A DNA stretch of 46,742 nucleotides from Chloroflexota bacterium (GTDB taxonomy: Bacteria; Chloroflexota; Chloroflexia; Chloroheliales; Chloroheliaceae), in NCBI GenBank assembly GCA_028287745.1, contig JAQBPB010000048.1, positions 1-46,742 on the forward strand, written 5' to 3'. The position numbers were made by a program, and so were the translations under genes. How positions within the stretch are numbered: the stretch's first letter is position 1; every line of letters begins with the position of its first letter. The notes beneath the pieces are model-generated. The model was not told the DNA's origin. It saw only the letters and a program-made list of their open reading frames with translations, and did not search any database. Shown piece after piece: positions 17,110 through 25,676 of this stretch.

Positions 17110-17121
17110 GAACAAACGTTC
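17110..17121. promoter_or_regulatory. possible LexA (SOS) box upstream of the J-domain gene
   Basis: GAACAAACGTTC fits the Gram-positive-type LexA site GAAC-N4-GTTC, in the promoter region of the minus-strand J-domain gene (start 17070). A single 8-base match is expected by chance now and then, so this is only a candidate. Confidence 0.3.
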
Positions 17122-17506
17122 AGTTCGATTATAAAGCCGGTTTTTGACGCTGTCAAGGCATTTTTAGCCCAAATTGGAATATATGAGCTAATTCTCTTCA
17201 AATAATGGTTACTACAATTGGTATATATGCATCAGATGGGCCATAAAAGTAAATAGAGGGTAATTTATTACATTTTTCGATGATAAAATTGTTATTTCTC
17301 AAATCAGCTCTATTCTGCAAACATATCAGGTTGTGGGTGGGAATAATGATTTACATCACATACAGCTATTGTATGGCATTGTATAATAAATTAACGCCTT
17401 ATTAGAAAGCGCTAAATTTTAAACCTGTTCGCCAATTTTATTAATGGAAATTTCCAGCCGCCAGCCACGCATTACCATGTGGAAGTCGGAAAGGAGCTAA
17501 CTTAAC
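17122..17506. other. AT-rich divergent promoter region
   Basis: About 385 bp between the divergent J-domain gene and the Pro/Gln-repeat gene. It holds a consensus-like TATAAT (17382-17387) without a convincing -35 and a perfect 12-bp palindrome TGGAAATTTCCA (17445-17456) 50 bp before the start codon at 17507. No gene is seen. Confidence 0.4.
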
Positions 17507-18232
17507 ATGTCTCAGCCTCCCTATCCTCCGGGTCAGCCCCCATATGGGCAGCCGGGCCAGCCGCCCCAGGGCCAGCCGCCTTACGGGCAACCTCCTTACG
17601 GACAACCCCAGGGTCAGCCGCCTTATGGGCAACCGCCGCAGGGCCAGCCTTACGGACAGCCCCCGCAGGATCAACCCTACGGGCAGCCGCCACAGGGTCA
17701 GCCTTATGGACAGCCCCCGCAGCAGTACGGCCAGCCGCCCCAGCAGTACGGCCAGCCGCCCCAGCAATACGGGCAACCGCCGCAGCAGTACGGCCAGCCG
17801 CCCCAGCAGTATGGGCAGCCCCCGCAGCAATACGGGCAACCGCCTTATGGGCAACCCTATCGCGCTCAACCGACTACCAGCAGCATGACCCCGAATACCG
17901 CGATTATTATTGCCTATATCTTTAGCTTTATCGGGGCATTAATTGTGCTGGCAATGGAAAAACAAAACGAGTTTGTCCGCTTCCACGCCATGCAGGCTTT
18001 CCTCTTCGGCCTGTTCAACCTGGCAATCCGGATTCTCTTTGGAATTCTGACCGCCATGTTGTTCCTGAATTACGGCCTGTGGAATATCTTGAACATCCTG
18101 GGCCTGGTAATCTGGTTGGGATACCTGGGTATTACTATCTGGTTGATCATGGAAGGCACTCGCGGCAACAAGACCAAGTTACCCATTATCGGGGACTACG
18201 CTGAAAAGATGGCCCCGACTTTCATGCGCTAA
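17507..18232 (+). CDS. DUF4870/Tic20-like membrane protein with long PYGQPPQ repeat N-terminus
   Basis: Residues about 4-122 are almost pure Pro, Gln, Gly and Tyr, in repeats of the type QPPYGQPPQ and PPQQYGQ. They form a disordered cytoplasmic tail, as in several bacterial DUF4870 proteins. The remaining 115 residues hold three hydrophobic segments (about 128-147, 155-185 and 188-212), with the '[15 protein letters not shown]' loop characteristic of DUF4870. The function is unknown. AAAGGAG about 12 nt upstream supports the ATG at 17507. It is monocistronic with a very strong terminator. The repeat makes long open frames on the other strand, which are artefacts. Confidence 0.88.
   Translation: MSQPPYPPGQPPYGQPGQPPQGQPPYGQPPYGQPQGQPPYGQPPQGQPYGQPPQDQPYGQPPQGQPYGQPPQQYGQPPQQYGQPPQQYGQPPQQYGQPPQQYGQPPQQYGQPPYGQPYRAQPTTSSMTPNTAIIIAYIFSFIGALIVLAMEKQNEFVRFHAMQAFLFGLFNLAIRILFGILTAMLFLNYGLWNILNILGLVIWLGYLGITIWLIMEGTRGNKTKLPIIGDYAEKMAPTFMR
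17540..17860 (+). repeat. in-gene tandem repeat coding [14 protein letters not shown] units
   Basis: Imperfect tandem units of about 21-24 bp, repeated at least a dozen times inside the DUF4870-like gene. The last block has near-identical CAGCAGTACGGCCAGCCGCC units. Such arrays often change copy number by slippage or recombination. Confidence 0.85.
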
Positions 18233-18261
18233 TCGCGCCAGAAAGGTTTTATAAAAAGGCA

Positions 18262-18308
18262 GGAATCAAAAACCGGCTCCATATAAGTGGAAGCCGGTTT
18301 TTGATTCC
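18262..18308. terminator. bidirectional terminator
   Basis: A perfect 17-bp stem, GGAATCAAAAACCGGCT (18262-18278) with its complement at 18292-18308. It lies between the convergent repeat-protein gene and the ABC transporter operon, with T-rich 3' arms on both strands. Confidence 0.92.
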
Positions 18309-18409
18309 GGTATGAACCAGGCGGTTCATGATTGGTGCTTTAAGATATTGAGCACTTAATTTGTTGACCGGTGGGCCAGGTTTCGCTCCAACGGCCCTAT
18401 TGCAACCTA

Positions 18410-19435
18410 TCAGGTTTTGTTCCGGCGGGCCAGCCGGTTCTGTAGAAGCACCACAACCAGCAGGAAAAAGCCCCGTATAACCGACTGCCAGTACGCGCTT
18501 AAGCTGATAAAGCCGCGACCATTTTCAAAATTAAGAATATTGAAAATCAAACCTAACAGCAAAGCGCCTATCAGGCTTGAACCGACAGAGCCCATGCCGC
18601 CGGTGAGCAGGGTGCCCCCTACTACCACTGAGGCGATAGCCGAAAGCTCCCAGCCGTTGCCTTCCAGGGGCTGCCCGGCCCCAAATTGGGAAGCCAGAAT
18701 TATCCCGGCCAGGGCGGCCAGGGCCCCGTTAATAGTGTAAACCGCAATCTTAATCCGGTCCACCGGTAAGCCCATCAGGCGGGTGGCTTCTTCATTGCCG
18801 CCAACGGCAAGGACGTGACGGCCAAAACCGGTGTAGTTTATTACAATGATACCAACCAAAAAAGCCGCGACCATTATGACTGCCGGGATGGGCAGGAAGT
18901 CTATTCCAAACAAATCTCCCTGGCCCAATTTAGTGAAATCAGTCTCATATGAGGCCGATACTGAAGTATTGTTAGCCAGGATGAGGGCCATACCGCGGGC
19001 CGCCAACAGCATCGCCAGGGTAGTAATAAAAGGCAGGATATGCAGTTTGGCAATGATAAATCCATTCAAGAACCCGATAAAAATCCCGACCAGCAGAGCT
19101 GCGGCTACGGCTGGCAGCAGGCCGTTAGGGCTAACCTGGGCGGCTACTACGCTTGCCAGGGCCGCTACCGACCCCACCGAAAGGTCAATGCCGCCGGTCA
19201 TAATTACAAAGGTCATGCCCAGGGCAATTAGCGCGATCATCGAGTTAAACCGCAATACACTGGAAATATTGTAAACCGAAAGAAAATTTTCGTAGCGGAT
19301 TGACCCGAACAGCACCAGCAGGACCAGGGCAATTAAAACTCCCTGCCGCTGCAATATGCTGGCGGCCCGCGCCCGCGTGTTCGACTGACTCTTGCCTGGC
19401 GGTACGGCGGCGGCATTCGCCGGGATGGTAGCCAT
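18410..19435 (-). CDS. sugar-type ABC transporter permease (RbsC/AraH family), second copy
   Basis: Inner-membrane permease of the CUT2 carbohydrate uptake class. It has about ten hydrophobic helices and the family motifs 'GMTFVIMTGGIDLSVGS' and 'GRHVLAVGGNEEATRLMGLPV', the latter the cytoplasmic loop that contacts the ATPase. At 341 aa it is full length. It is last of four genes and paralogous to the permease at 19488-20531, so the membrane pore is probably a heterodimer. A GGAGG site lies 11 nt before the ATG at 19435. Confidence 0.92.
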   Translation of the reverse strand: MATIPANAAAVPPGKSQSNTRARAASILQRQGVLIALVLLVLFGSIRYENFLSVYNISSVLRFNSMIALIALGMTFVIMTGGIDLSVGSVAALASVVAAQVSPNGLLPAVAAALLVGIFIGFLNGFIIAKLHILPFITTLAMLLAARGMALILANNTSVSASYETDFTKLGQGDLFGIDFLPIPAVIMVAAFLVGIIVINYTGFGRHVLAVGGNEEATRLMGLPVDRIKIAVYTINGALAALAGIILASQFGAGQPLEGNGWELSAIASVVVGGTLLTGGMGSVGSSLIGALLLGLIFNILNFENGRGFISLSAYWQSVIRGFFLLVVVLLQNRLARRNKT

Positions 19436-19487
19436 TCTAAATTTTGCCTCCTTAATTCTTCTTTGCCACTGGCCCTGGTTCCCGGTA

Positions 19488-20531
19488 TCAGGATTGGCGC
19501 GGCCTTTGAATGTAAACGGCCACCAGGATAATAGCGGCTTTGACCACCAGCGCAGCCGCGTCAGGAACCCGGTTCGCCAGTAAGGTATAGCGAATAAGCT
19601 GGATAATCAGGGCTCCGATTAGCGTTCCAAAGATAGTGACCCGGCCGCCGGTCAAAGGAGTGCCGCCCACGGCGACCGCCGCGATAGCGTCAAGTTCCAT
19701 GTTCTGACCGACCAGGTTGGCATCCGATGAGGAATTAATCGCAATTACAATCAGACCGGCAATGCCCGATAGGATGCCGCTTATGACATACACCGCCAGT
19801 TTAACCCGGTTAACCGGGACGCCGGAGAGCCGGGCCGCCGCTTCATTACCGCCAACCGCCAGAACGTAGCGCCCGAAAATTGTTACCCGCATAACCCAGG
19901 CGGTAAGGGCTACGATGACGAGCATCAAAATTACCTGGAAGGGAATATCAAAAGGGCGGCCCAGGCCAATGTACTGGAATGAGGGGTTGCGGAAGGTCTG
20001 CAAGTTCCCGTTGGTGACCACCTGGGCAATGCCGCGTCCGGCGATGAAAAGCACCAGGGTCGCTATAATGGGCTGGATTTTAAAGTGAGTAACCAGTGAG
20101 CCGTTAAAGAGCCCGAAGGCCCCGGCCACCAGGACCGGTATAATGAAAGCCGCCACTACGCCCAGCACCGGGTCACTGAAAGGCCCCTGTTTACTTAAAA
20201 AGATGAGCGGCGCGAGAGCCCCGGAGATTGCCATCAGCGACCCTACCGAAAGGTCAATCCCGCCGGTTGCGATTACCAGGGTCATTCCGGTCGCCACGAT
20301 TACAATTGTAGCAACCTGGGTCAGGTTAACGTTCAAAGTCTGGGTGGTCAGGAAGTTACGAGTAAAGATAATGTTATAAATCACTAAAAGCAGCAAGGCC
20401 AGGAGCGCACCGTAGCTCCGCAGGAAATTCCCCAGGCCCTCCCGCTTAAGACCGTTTCCCCGGGCAGGTCCGGTGGGAGCTTTACCGGTAGGACTGGCCA
20501 GGGTGTTTTCAACACTTTTCAGTTCAGACAT
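19488..20531 (-). CDS. sugar-type ABC transporter permease (RbsC/AraH family), first copy
   Basis: A CUT2 permease with about ten membrane helices. It has the same landmarks as its neighbour: 'GMTLVIATGGIDLSVGS' and 'GRYVLAVGGNEAAARLSGVPV'. The ATG at 20531 is chosen, giving 347 aa. It overlaps the last 8 bp of the ATPase gene, and GGGGAGAG lies just upstream inside that gene; the longer open frame to 20570 has no reason to be used. The overlap implies translational coupling with the ATPase. Confidence 0.92.
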   Translation of the reverse strand: MSELKSVENTLASPTGKAPTGPARGNGLKREGLGNFLRSYGALLALLLLVIYNIIFTRNFLTTQTLNVNLTQVATIVIVATGMTLVIATGGIDLSVGSLMAISGALAPLIFLSKQGPFSDPVLGVVAAFIIPVLVAGAFGLFNGSLVTHFKIQPIIATLVLFIAGRGIAQVVTNGNLQTFRNPSFQYIGLGRPFDIPFQVILMLVIVALTAWVMRVTIFGRYVLAVGGNEAAARLSGVPVNRVKLAVYVISGILSGIAGLIVIAINSSSDANLVGQNMELDAIAAVAVGGTPLTGGRVTIFGTLIGALIIQLIRYTLLANRVPDAAALVVKAAIILVAVYIQRPRQS

Positions 20532-22074
20532 CGGTGTTTCTCTCCCCGCCTGGCGCAGCGGCTGTCTCATGCACCATGGCTGCCATAATCGCGTTTTCCG
20601 AAATGCCTTCGTGCGGGATTTCAGCGACCGAATGGCCGTCCCTCAAAACTACCACCCGGTCACAACCCTCGGTAAGTTCTTCCAGCTCGGAAGAAATCAT
20701 CAGCACTCCCAGCCCCTCATTAGCCAGTTCATTAATCAAAGCCTGGATTTCACTTTTGGCCCCCACGTCAATCCCGCGGGTCGGCTCATCCAGCAGCAGC
20801 AGGCGCGGGTTCAGGCAGAGCCAGCGGGCCAGCAGGACCTTTTGCTGGTTACCGCCGGACAGCTCTCTAATTTTCTGTTCGGGACCGGCTGTCTTGATGT
20901 CCAGGCGCTTGATAAATTTCTCGACTATTTCCTGTTGTTTAGCTTTTTGTACAATCCCGGCCCGGGAAAGGTGCGGCAGCAGGGCCAGCGTCATATTTTC
21001 CCGGACCGACATAAAAGGAATAATGCCTTCCACTTTCCGGTCTTCCGAACAAAACCCAATTCCGGCTTTGATAGCATCGGCCGGAGACCTGAAATGGACC
21101 GGGCGGTTGTCCACTTTTACCTGGCCCCCTTCCAGCTGGTCGGCCCCAAAAACCGCCCGGGCAACTTCGGTCCGGCCGGAGCCCAGGAGCCCGGCCAACC
21201 CGACAATCTCACCGGCCCGGACATCCAGGTCTACATCATTAAGCCGGTGCCCGACCTTCAGCTTGCGGGCTTCCAGTAATTGTTCCTCGGCCTGGTGGGT
21301 CCCTTCACTAAAACCGGTTGTGCCGGAACGAGTTACCTCTCCCAGCTCTTTACCAAGCATCAGGGCCACCAGTTCAAGTTTGGTAATTTCTTTAATTGCT
21401 TTATCCGTTACCGTCTGCCCATCCCGCATGACGGTAACCCGGTCGCAGACCGCGTAAAGCTCATCCAGGCGGTGACTGACAAAAATAACCGAAACTCCCT
21501 GGGCCTTTAAGCGGCGGATTACCTCAAAAAGAGTTGAAACCTCTTTATCATCCAGCGAGGAGGTCGGTTCATCCATGATGACCAGCTTGCTCTTGAAAGA
21601 AATGGCCCTGGCAATGGCTACCATCTGCTGGATGGCTACGTTATAGGTTAAGAGTGGTCGGGTAACATCAATCTTGACGTCAAACTGTTGGAGTAAGGCC
21701 CGGGCTTCGGCGTTCATCCGGGACCAGTTAATAAACCCGAGCCGCCGGGGTTCGCGTCCCAGAAATATATTTTCACTTACAGAGCGGAAGGGAACCAGGT
21801 TTATTTCCTGGTAGATAGTATTGACCCCGGCAAGCTGGGCCGCCTGGGGCGAGTGAAACTCTATGGGCTTGCCGTTGAAGAAAATTGAACCGCTATCCCG
21901 CCGGTAAGCCCCGGTCAGGATTTTAATCATTGTAGACTTACCGGCCCCATTCTGGCCGATTACGGCGTGGACTTCCCCCGGTCCGACCCGTAAGGACGCA
22001 CCGCGCAAGGCCCGCACCCCTGGGAAGGTCTTGGTAATGCCTTCCATTAACAGGAGAGGTTCAGCTTGTGCCAC
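20524..22074 (-). CDS. sugar-type ABC transporter ATPase (RbsA/MglA family)
   Basis: A double ATPase of about 516 aa that powers CUT2 sugar import. The first domain has Walker A G44-Q-N-G-A-G-K-S-T52 (numbered from the TTG at 22086) and Walker B 'VIMDEPTSSLD'. Its signature is degenerate ('YNVAIQQM'). The second domain has a degenerate Walker A ('GLLGSGRTE') and an intact signature 'LSGGNQQK' with 'LLLDEPTRGIDVG'. This pattern is usual for RbsA/MglA. The GTG at 22074 is preferred because GAGG lies 7 nt upstream; the TTG at 22086 has no properly spaced site. It lies downstream of the binding-protein gene across a stable stem-loop. Confidence 0.93.
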   Translation of the reverse strand: MAQAEPLLLMEGITKTFPGVRALRGASLRVGPGEVHAVIGQNGAGKSTMIKILTGAYRRDSGSIFFNGKPIEFHSPQAAQLAGVNTIYQEINLVPFRSVSENIFLGREPRRLGFINWSRMNAEARALLQQFDVKIDVTRPLLTYNVAIQQMVAIARAISFKSKLVIMDEPTSSLDDKEVSTLFEVIRRLKAQGVSVIFVSHRLDELYAVCDRVTVMRDGQTVTDKAIKEITKLELVALMLGKELGEVTRSGTTGFSEGTHQAEEQLLEARKLKVGHRLNDVDLDVRAGEIVGLAGLLGSGRTEVARAVFGADQLEGGQVKVDNRPVHFRSPADAIKAGIGFCSEDRKVEGIIPFMSVRENMTLALLPHLSRAGIVQKAKQQEIVEKFIKRLDIKTAGPEQKIRELSGGNQQKVLLARWLCLNPRLLLLDEPTRGIDVGAKSEIQALINELANEGLGVLMISSELEELTEGCDRVVVLRDGHSVAEIPHEGISENAIMAAMVHETAAAPGGERNTDV

Positions 22075-22119
22075 TTTTAACCTCAACTCCTAATCTAAAC
22101 TTACCAATATCAACTTAAT

Positions 22120-22167
22120 CAACCGGCCCGGTGAGAGAAGTTTAACCTCCCATCACCGGGCCGGTTG
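22120..22167 (-). terminator. intra-operon stem-loop between binding protein and ATPase
   Basis: A perfect 15-bp GC-rich stem, CAACCGGCCCGGTGA (22120-22134) with its complement at 22153-22167, starts 10 bp after the lipoprotein stop codon. It has no T-run. Such stems often protect the upstream message or weaken read-through, so that the binding protein is made in excess over the membrane subunits. That role is inferred from other ABC operons. Confidence 0.7.
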
Positions 22168-22176
22168 CACTACTTG

Positions 22177-23463
22177 TTAGTAGGCGGTTGCCAGGAAATC
22201 CTTGGCGTTGTTGGAATCGTAGAAGTTATCCGGGTTGATGATTACGGTTGGAATTTGCTCCCCGGCCGCGTATTTAACCATTGTGTCAAAGGCTTTAGGG
22301 CCAAAGCGCGGGTTGCACTCTACTGACGCGCCCATCTTCCCATCTACAATAGCCTGCAGGGCATCTTTCTCCCCGTCAATCGAAACGATAATGACATCTT
22401 TGCCGGGTTTCTTACCGGCCGCTTCCAGCGCGGCGATTGCGCCAATAGCCATCTCGTCGTTGTGGGCGTAGACCGCATTAACGTCCGGGTTAGCCTGGAG
22501 CAAGGTTTCCATCACCTGGCGGCCTTTGTCGCGGGCAAAGTCACCATCCTGGGAGGCCAATATCTTCATACCGGCCTGGCCTTTAATGGCATCTTCAAAA
22601 CCTTTGCGGCGGTCGTTGGCCGGGGAAGCCCCGGTTGTGCCGAGAAGTTGGATAATATTGGCCTTGCCGCCGGTCGCTTTCACCAGCCAGTCACCGGCCC
22701 GCTTGCCTTCTTCAATGAAGTCGGAGCCGATAAAAGTGACATAATCCTCACCGGGTTTGGCCAGAGTCTTGTCCACGTTGCGGTCCAGCAGGAAGACTGG
22801 TATACCGGCCGCTTTAGCTTTTTTCACCGCCGCTGCCAGTGGTTTCTCTTCGCGGGGAGCCAGGAAAATAGCGTCTACTTTCTGGGCAATCATGGAGTCC
22901 ACATCGGCGACCTGCTTGGCTGCAGAACCGGCGGCATCCGTGTAAACCAGGTCAAAGCCGCGTTTCTGGGCTTCATCCTTCATGCTGGCAGTCTGGGCAA
23001 GCCGCCAGGGGTTGTTGCTTTCGGTCTGGGCGAACCCGACTTTGTACTTATCCTTTTTAGCCAGCTTGGGAGCGTTCGTGGCAAAAGTAACGCTGCCTGC
23101 CGCAGCGGCGGTAGTCGCCCCGGCCGCAGTAGTCGCGCCTGCGGCGGCAGTAGTTGCTCCGGCAGCGGTAGTCGCACCCGCGGCGGCGGTAGTCGCACCC
23201 GCTGCCGCCGTTGTAGCTCCAGCTACGGTAGGCGCGCCAGCTGCGGTAGTAACACCGGCAACTGTGGTTGTCGCAGCCGTTGTAGCCCCGGCTGCAGTTG
23301 TCCCGGAAGCCGCCGTGGTGGTTGTCGCAGCCAAAGTTGTTGTTACGCCCGTTGTAGCGGCGGCCGGGGCCGTAGTACCTGTGTTATCACCACAGGCAGC
23401 TAACAAAGCCATAGACAATATTACAACCAGTAATAAGGCAAGCTTCTGATAGTACTTAAACAT
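22177..23463 (-). CDS. sugar-binding lipoprotein of the ABC transporter (RbsB-like)
   Basis: A periplasmic-binding-protein type 1 lipoprotein. A signal sequence ends in the lipobox L-A-A-C24. A low-complexity Ala/Thr/Gly/Val linker of about 95 residues (about 28-125) separates the lipid anchor from the ligand domain. The domain (about 130-428) shows RbsB-like landmarks: 'KVGFAQTESNNPWR', 'VDAIFLAPREEKPL', 'GIPVFLLDRNV', 'VYAHNDEMAIGAI' and 'VSIDGEKDAL'. The ligand is not deducible beyond a sugar or polyol. GGAGGAG just before the ATG at 23463 is a very strong site. It is first in the four-gene importer operon. Confidence 0.94.
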   Translation of the reverse strand: MFKYYQKLALLLVVILSMALLAACGDNTGTTAPAAATTGVTTTLAATTTTAASGTTAAGATTAATTTVAGVTTAAGAPTVAGATTAAAGATTAAAGATTAAGATTAAAGATTAAGATTAAAAGSVTFATNAPKLAKKDKYKVGFAQTESNNPWRLAQTASMKDEAQKRGFDLVYTDAAGSAAKQVADVDSMIAQKVDAIFLAPREEKPLAAAVKKAKAAGIPVFLLDRNVDKTLAKPGEDYVTFIGSDFIEEGKRAGDWLVKATGGKANIIQLLGTTGASPANDRRKGFEDAIKGQAGMKILASQDGDFARDKGRQVMETLLQANPDVNAVYAHNDEMAIGAIAALEAAGKKPGKDVIIVSIDGEKDALQAIVDGKMGASVECNPRFGPKAFDTMVKYAAGEQIPTVIINPDNFYDSNNAKDFLATAY

Positions 23464-23757
23464 GTGTTCTCCTCCTCGAAAACATTATTAAACTTAAAGC
23501 TTATAACAAATTTAAGGTTAATGTTATGGGTAATCACATATTGTACTGGATTGTAAGACAATGAAGGGTAGGACTTTGTCAGGATGCTATAAGGCAAAAG
23601 CCTTAACTAATTTTTGCGTTTGCTACAATAAAATTAGTGTAATATATGTTAAAAGACTTGTCAATACCAGGATAAATTGTTACAATTCAAAAAACTCAAA
23701 TTAAATTAAAACGCTATAGCCTTTCAAACTATCTTTATTGAACAGGGAACTTTAAGG
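23464..23757. promoter_or_regulatory. divergent control region of ABC operon and ArsR-type regulator
   Basis: A 294-bp AT-rich gap between divergent genes. Two similar short dyads are visible: ATTGT-AAG-ACAAT (23550-23562) and ATTGT-T-ACAAT (23676-23686), candidate sites for the divergently coded regulator. A small hairpin AAGGC-AAAA-GCCTT lies at 23591-23604. Promoters could not be placed with confidence. Confidence 0.4.
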
Positions 23758-24753
23758 ATGACACAAGAAGGTCCCAGGCGAAAACTTCTCCTTAGTGGAG
23801 ATATAGAAAATTCTCAGTTTCTAACTGTGTTGAAGGCCCTTGATTCAGTCAACCGGCTGAGAATTTTACGCTACCTCTGGAACAAAGTTGCCAGCGTGAG
23901 CGATATTGCCTCGGCCCTGGATATTCCTGCTTCCACGGTTTCCCTGCATATAGATGTGCTGGAAGACGCCGGTTTAGTCCGTACCGGGTTTGAACCGGCC
24001 AACCGGGGTGTCCAAAAAATCTGCATGCGGGTCTTTGATAATATTATGGTAGAACTACCCCTTTTTGACGACCCCGTTGAGCAAATCTTTGAACAAAATA
24101 TCCCTATCGGCTCTTACACCGCCTTTGAGGCCGCCCCAACCTGCGGGTTGGTAAGCCAGCAAGGGGTTATTGGGGTCCTGGATGAACCGGCTTCTTTTTA
24201 TGAAGTGGACCGCAGCAGCGCCCAATTAATCTGGTTCAGGCAGGGTTACCTTGAATATCACCTTCCAAACCGGCTTCCGGCCGGGGCGGTGCCCGAAACC
24301 TTACGCCTGAGCATGGAAATCTGTTCCGAAGCTCCGCATTTTGACCTGAACTGGCCCTCGGATATTACCCTGTGGATTAACGGGTTAGAAATCGGTTGTT
24401 GGACCAGCCCGGCGGACTTCGGCGGCGAACCGGGCCGCCTGACGCCGGGTTGGTGGCCCCTCCATTACTGCCAGTTTGGCCTGTTGAAAGAATGGTACGT
24501 GACCGGGACAGAGGCTGGCATTGATGGCATCCGGCTATCAGGTCTAACTATTGCCGATTTAAAACTTGACCAGGCCAATGTTATTTCTTTCCGGCTGGGA
24601 GTTAAACCGGATGCGAAGAATGTAGGCGGCTTAAACCTGTTCGGTGAAAAATTTGGGAATCACCCCCAGGGTCTAAACTTTAGAATTTTCTACCGGCAGC
24701 CAAACCAACCGGACCCGGCCCGGGCGGCTAAAGCAACCCTGGGTAATTCCTAG
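23758..24753 (+). CDS. ArsR-type winged-helix regulator with C-terminal jelly-roll-like sensor domain
   Basis: An N-terminal winged helix-turn-helix (about 18-85): 'LKALDSVNRLRILRYLW', 'VSDIASALDIPASTVSLHIDVLEDAGLVRT'. The remaining 240 residues are beta-rich and Trp-rich ('DITLWINGLEIGCWTSPADFGGEPGRLTPGWWP') and match an uncharacterised C-terminal domain that I recall in Paenibacillus ArsR-like regulators beside sugar genes. It probably senses a carbohydrate. It is divergent from the ABC importer and likely controls it, and it precedes a dioxygenase gene by 70 bp. AAGGA precedes the ATG at 23758. The metal-binding Cys motifs of classic ArsR are absent. Confidence 0.82.
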   Translation: MTQEGPRRKLLLSGDIENSQFLTVLKALDSVNRLRILRYLWNKVASVSDIASALDIPASTVSLHIDVLEDAGLVRTGFEPANRGVQKICMRVFDNIMVELPLFDDPVEQIFEQNIPIGSYTAFEAAPTCGLVSQQGVIGVLDEPASFYEVDRSSAQLIWFRQGYLEYHLPNRLPAGAVPETLRLSMEICSEAPHFDLNWPSDITLWINGLEIGCWTSPADFGGEPGRLTPGWWPLHYCQFGLLKEWYVTGTEAGIDGIRLSGLTIADLKLDQANVISFRLGVKPDAKNVGGLNLFGEKFGNHPQGLNFRIFYRQPNQPDPARAAKATLGNS

Positions 24754-24824
24754 CCAAAAGTAACTTTCTCAGAGGAATAATTAATTTTTAGACACACCTA
24801 ATTATTTTTCTTAAAGGAGAGTTT

Positions 24825-25625
24825 ATGAGTCAGGTATTGAACGAGAAGCCGATTGAGAGTTATGCGCAGGCTGTAATTAACGATGGCTTCTGTATTGTCC
24901 CCGGGCTTTTCCCGGCCCAGGTAATGGATGAATGGAACCGGGCTTTTCAACCCCTGCTGGAGCGCCATATCGCACTGGAAGGCCACAAGCAAAACCGGGG
25001 GAAAGCGCGCTATTATGTTACCCTGCCCTTTATCGCCCCTTTTACCAACCTCGAAATTATTGATAATGATACGGTCCTTGCCATTGTTGAAAAACTGGTA
25101 GGTAAAGATGGCGTAATGTGCCAGCTTGCTACGGATACCCCGCTGGCAGGTTCAGAATACCAGGAGATACACCGGGATACCCAGTTGCTATTCCCGGAAA
25201 CCGGCCAGGAAACCCCGGCTTACCAGCTGGCCGTAAACTTTTCCCTGGTGGATGTTACCCCGGAAAATGGGCCCCTGGAACTTACCTACGGGACCCATAT
25301 GCTAAGTAAGGCCGAGGGCCTGCGCCGGATTGAAAGCGGTGAAACCAGGCTGGAGCCGGTATTTATGAAAAAAGGGGATGTTATGATCCGGGATGTAAGG
25401 CATTTACACCGGGGGACCCCTAATAGGAACGGTATTCCGCGACCCATGGTTGTAATCGGCTACAGCCGCCGCTGGCTCTTCCGCCCGGAAGTTGATATTA
25501 AAATCCCCCGGGCAAGTTATGAGGGTCTGTCCGCGCGGGCTAAATTCTGGCTGCGGTTCAACCCGGTAGTCGAGTCCCTGGACGAGGTGGAACGGACCGA
25601 AAAATACCAGTCTTTCGCCTATTAG
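24825..25625 (+). CDS. phytanoyl-CoA dioxygenase (PhyH) family protein
   Basis: An Fe(II)/2-oxoglutarate-dependent oxygenase. The metal triad is visible as H116-x-D118 ('EIHRDTQ') and the distal H195 ('VRHLHRGTPNRN'). An Arg shortly after (R206 in 'PRPM') is the likely 2-oxoglutarate ligand. At 266 aa it is normal for bacterial PhyH-like proteins, which oxidise diverse small molecules; the substrate is unknown. AAAGGAGAG precedes the ATG at 24825. It follows the regulator by 71 bp and is probably in the same regulon as the importer, so it may act on the imported compound. Confidence 0.87.
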   Translation: MSQVLNEKPIESYAQAVINDGFCIVPGLFPAQVMDEWNRAFQPLLERHIALEGHKQNRGKARYYVTLPFIAPFTNLEIIDNDTVLAIVEKLVGKDGVMCQLATDTPLAGSEYQEIHRDTQLLFPETGQETPAYQLAVNFSLVDVTPENGPLELTYGTHMLSKAEGLRRIESGETRLEPVFMKKGDVMIRDVRHLHRGTPNRNGIPRPMVVIGYSRRWLFRPEVDIKIPRASYEGLSARAKFWLRFNPVVESLDEVERTEKYQSFAY

Positions 25626-25676
25626 GCCCCTACACTAATAAATGTTTTAGGGAATTCTGTCAAAGGCCGGGCCGAT

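Noticed and set aside
17540..17860. CRISPR-like array
   Set aside because: The repeated units are continuous coding tandem repeats without spacers of constant length.
17441..17869. Minus-strand Leu/Arg-rich repeat frame
   Set aside because: Antisense of the PYGQPPQ repeat.
22462..23403. Plus-strand frame over the binding-protein gene with Cys/Gly/Ser-rich end
   Set aside because: It is the antisense of the Ala/Thr linker. The low complexity is a by-product.
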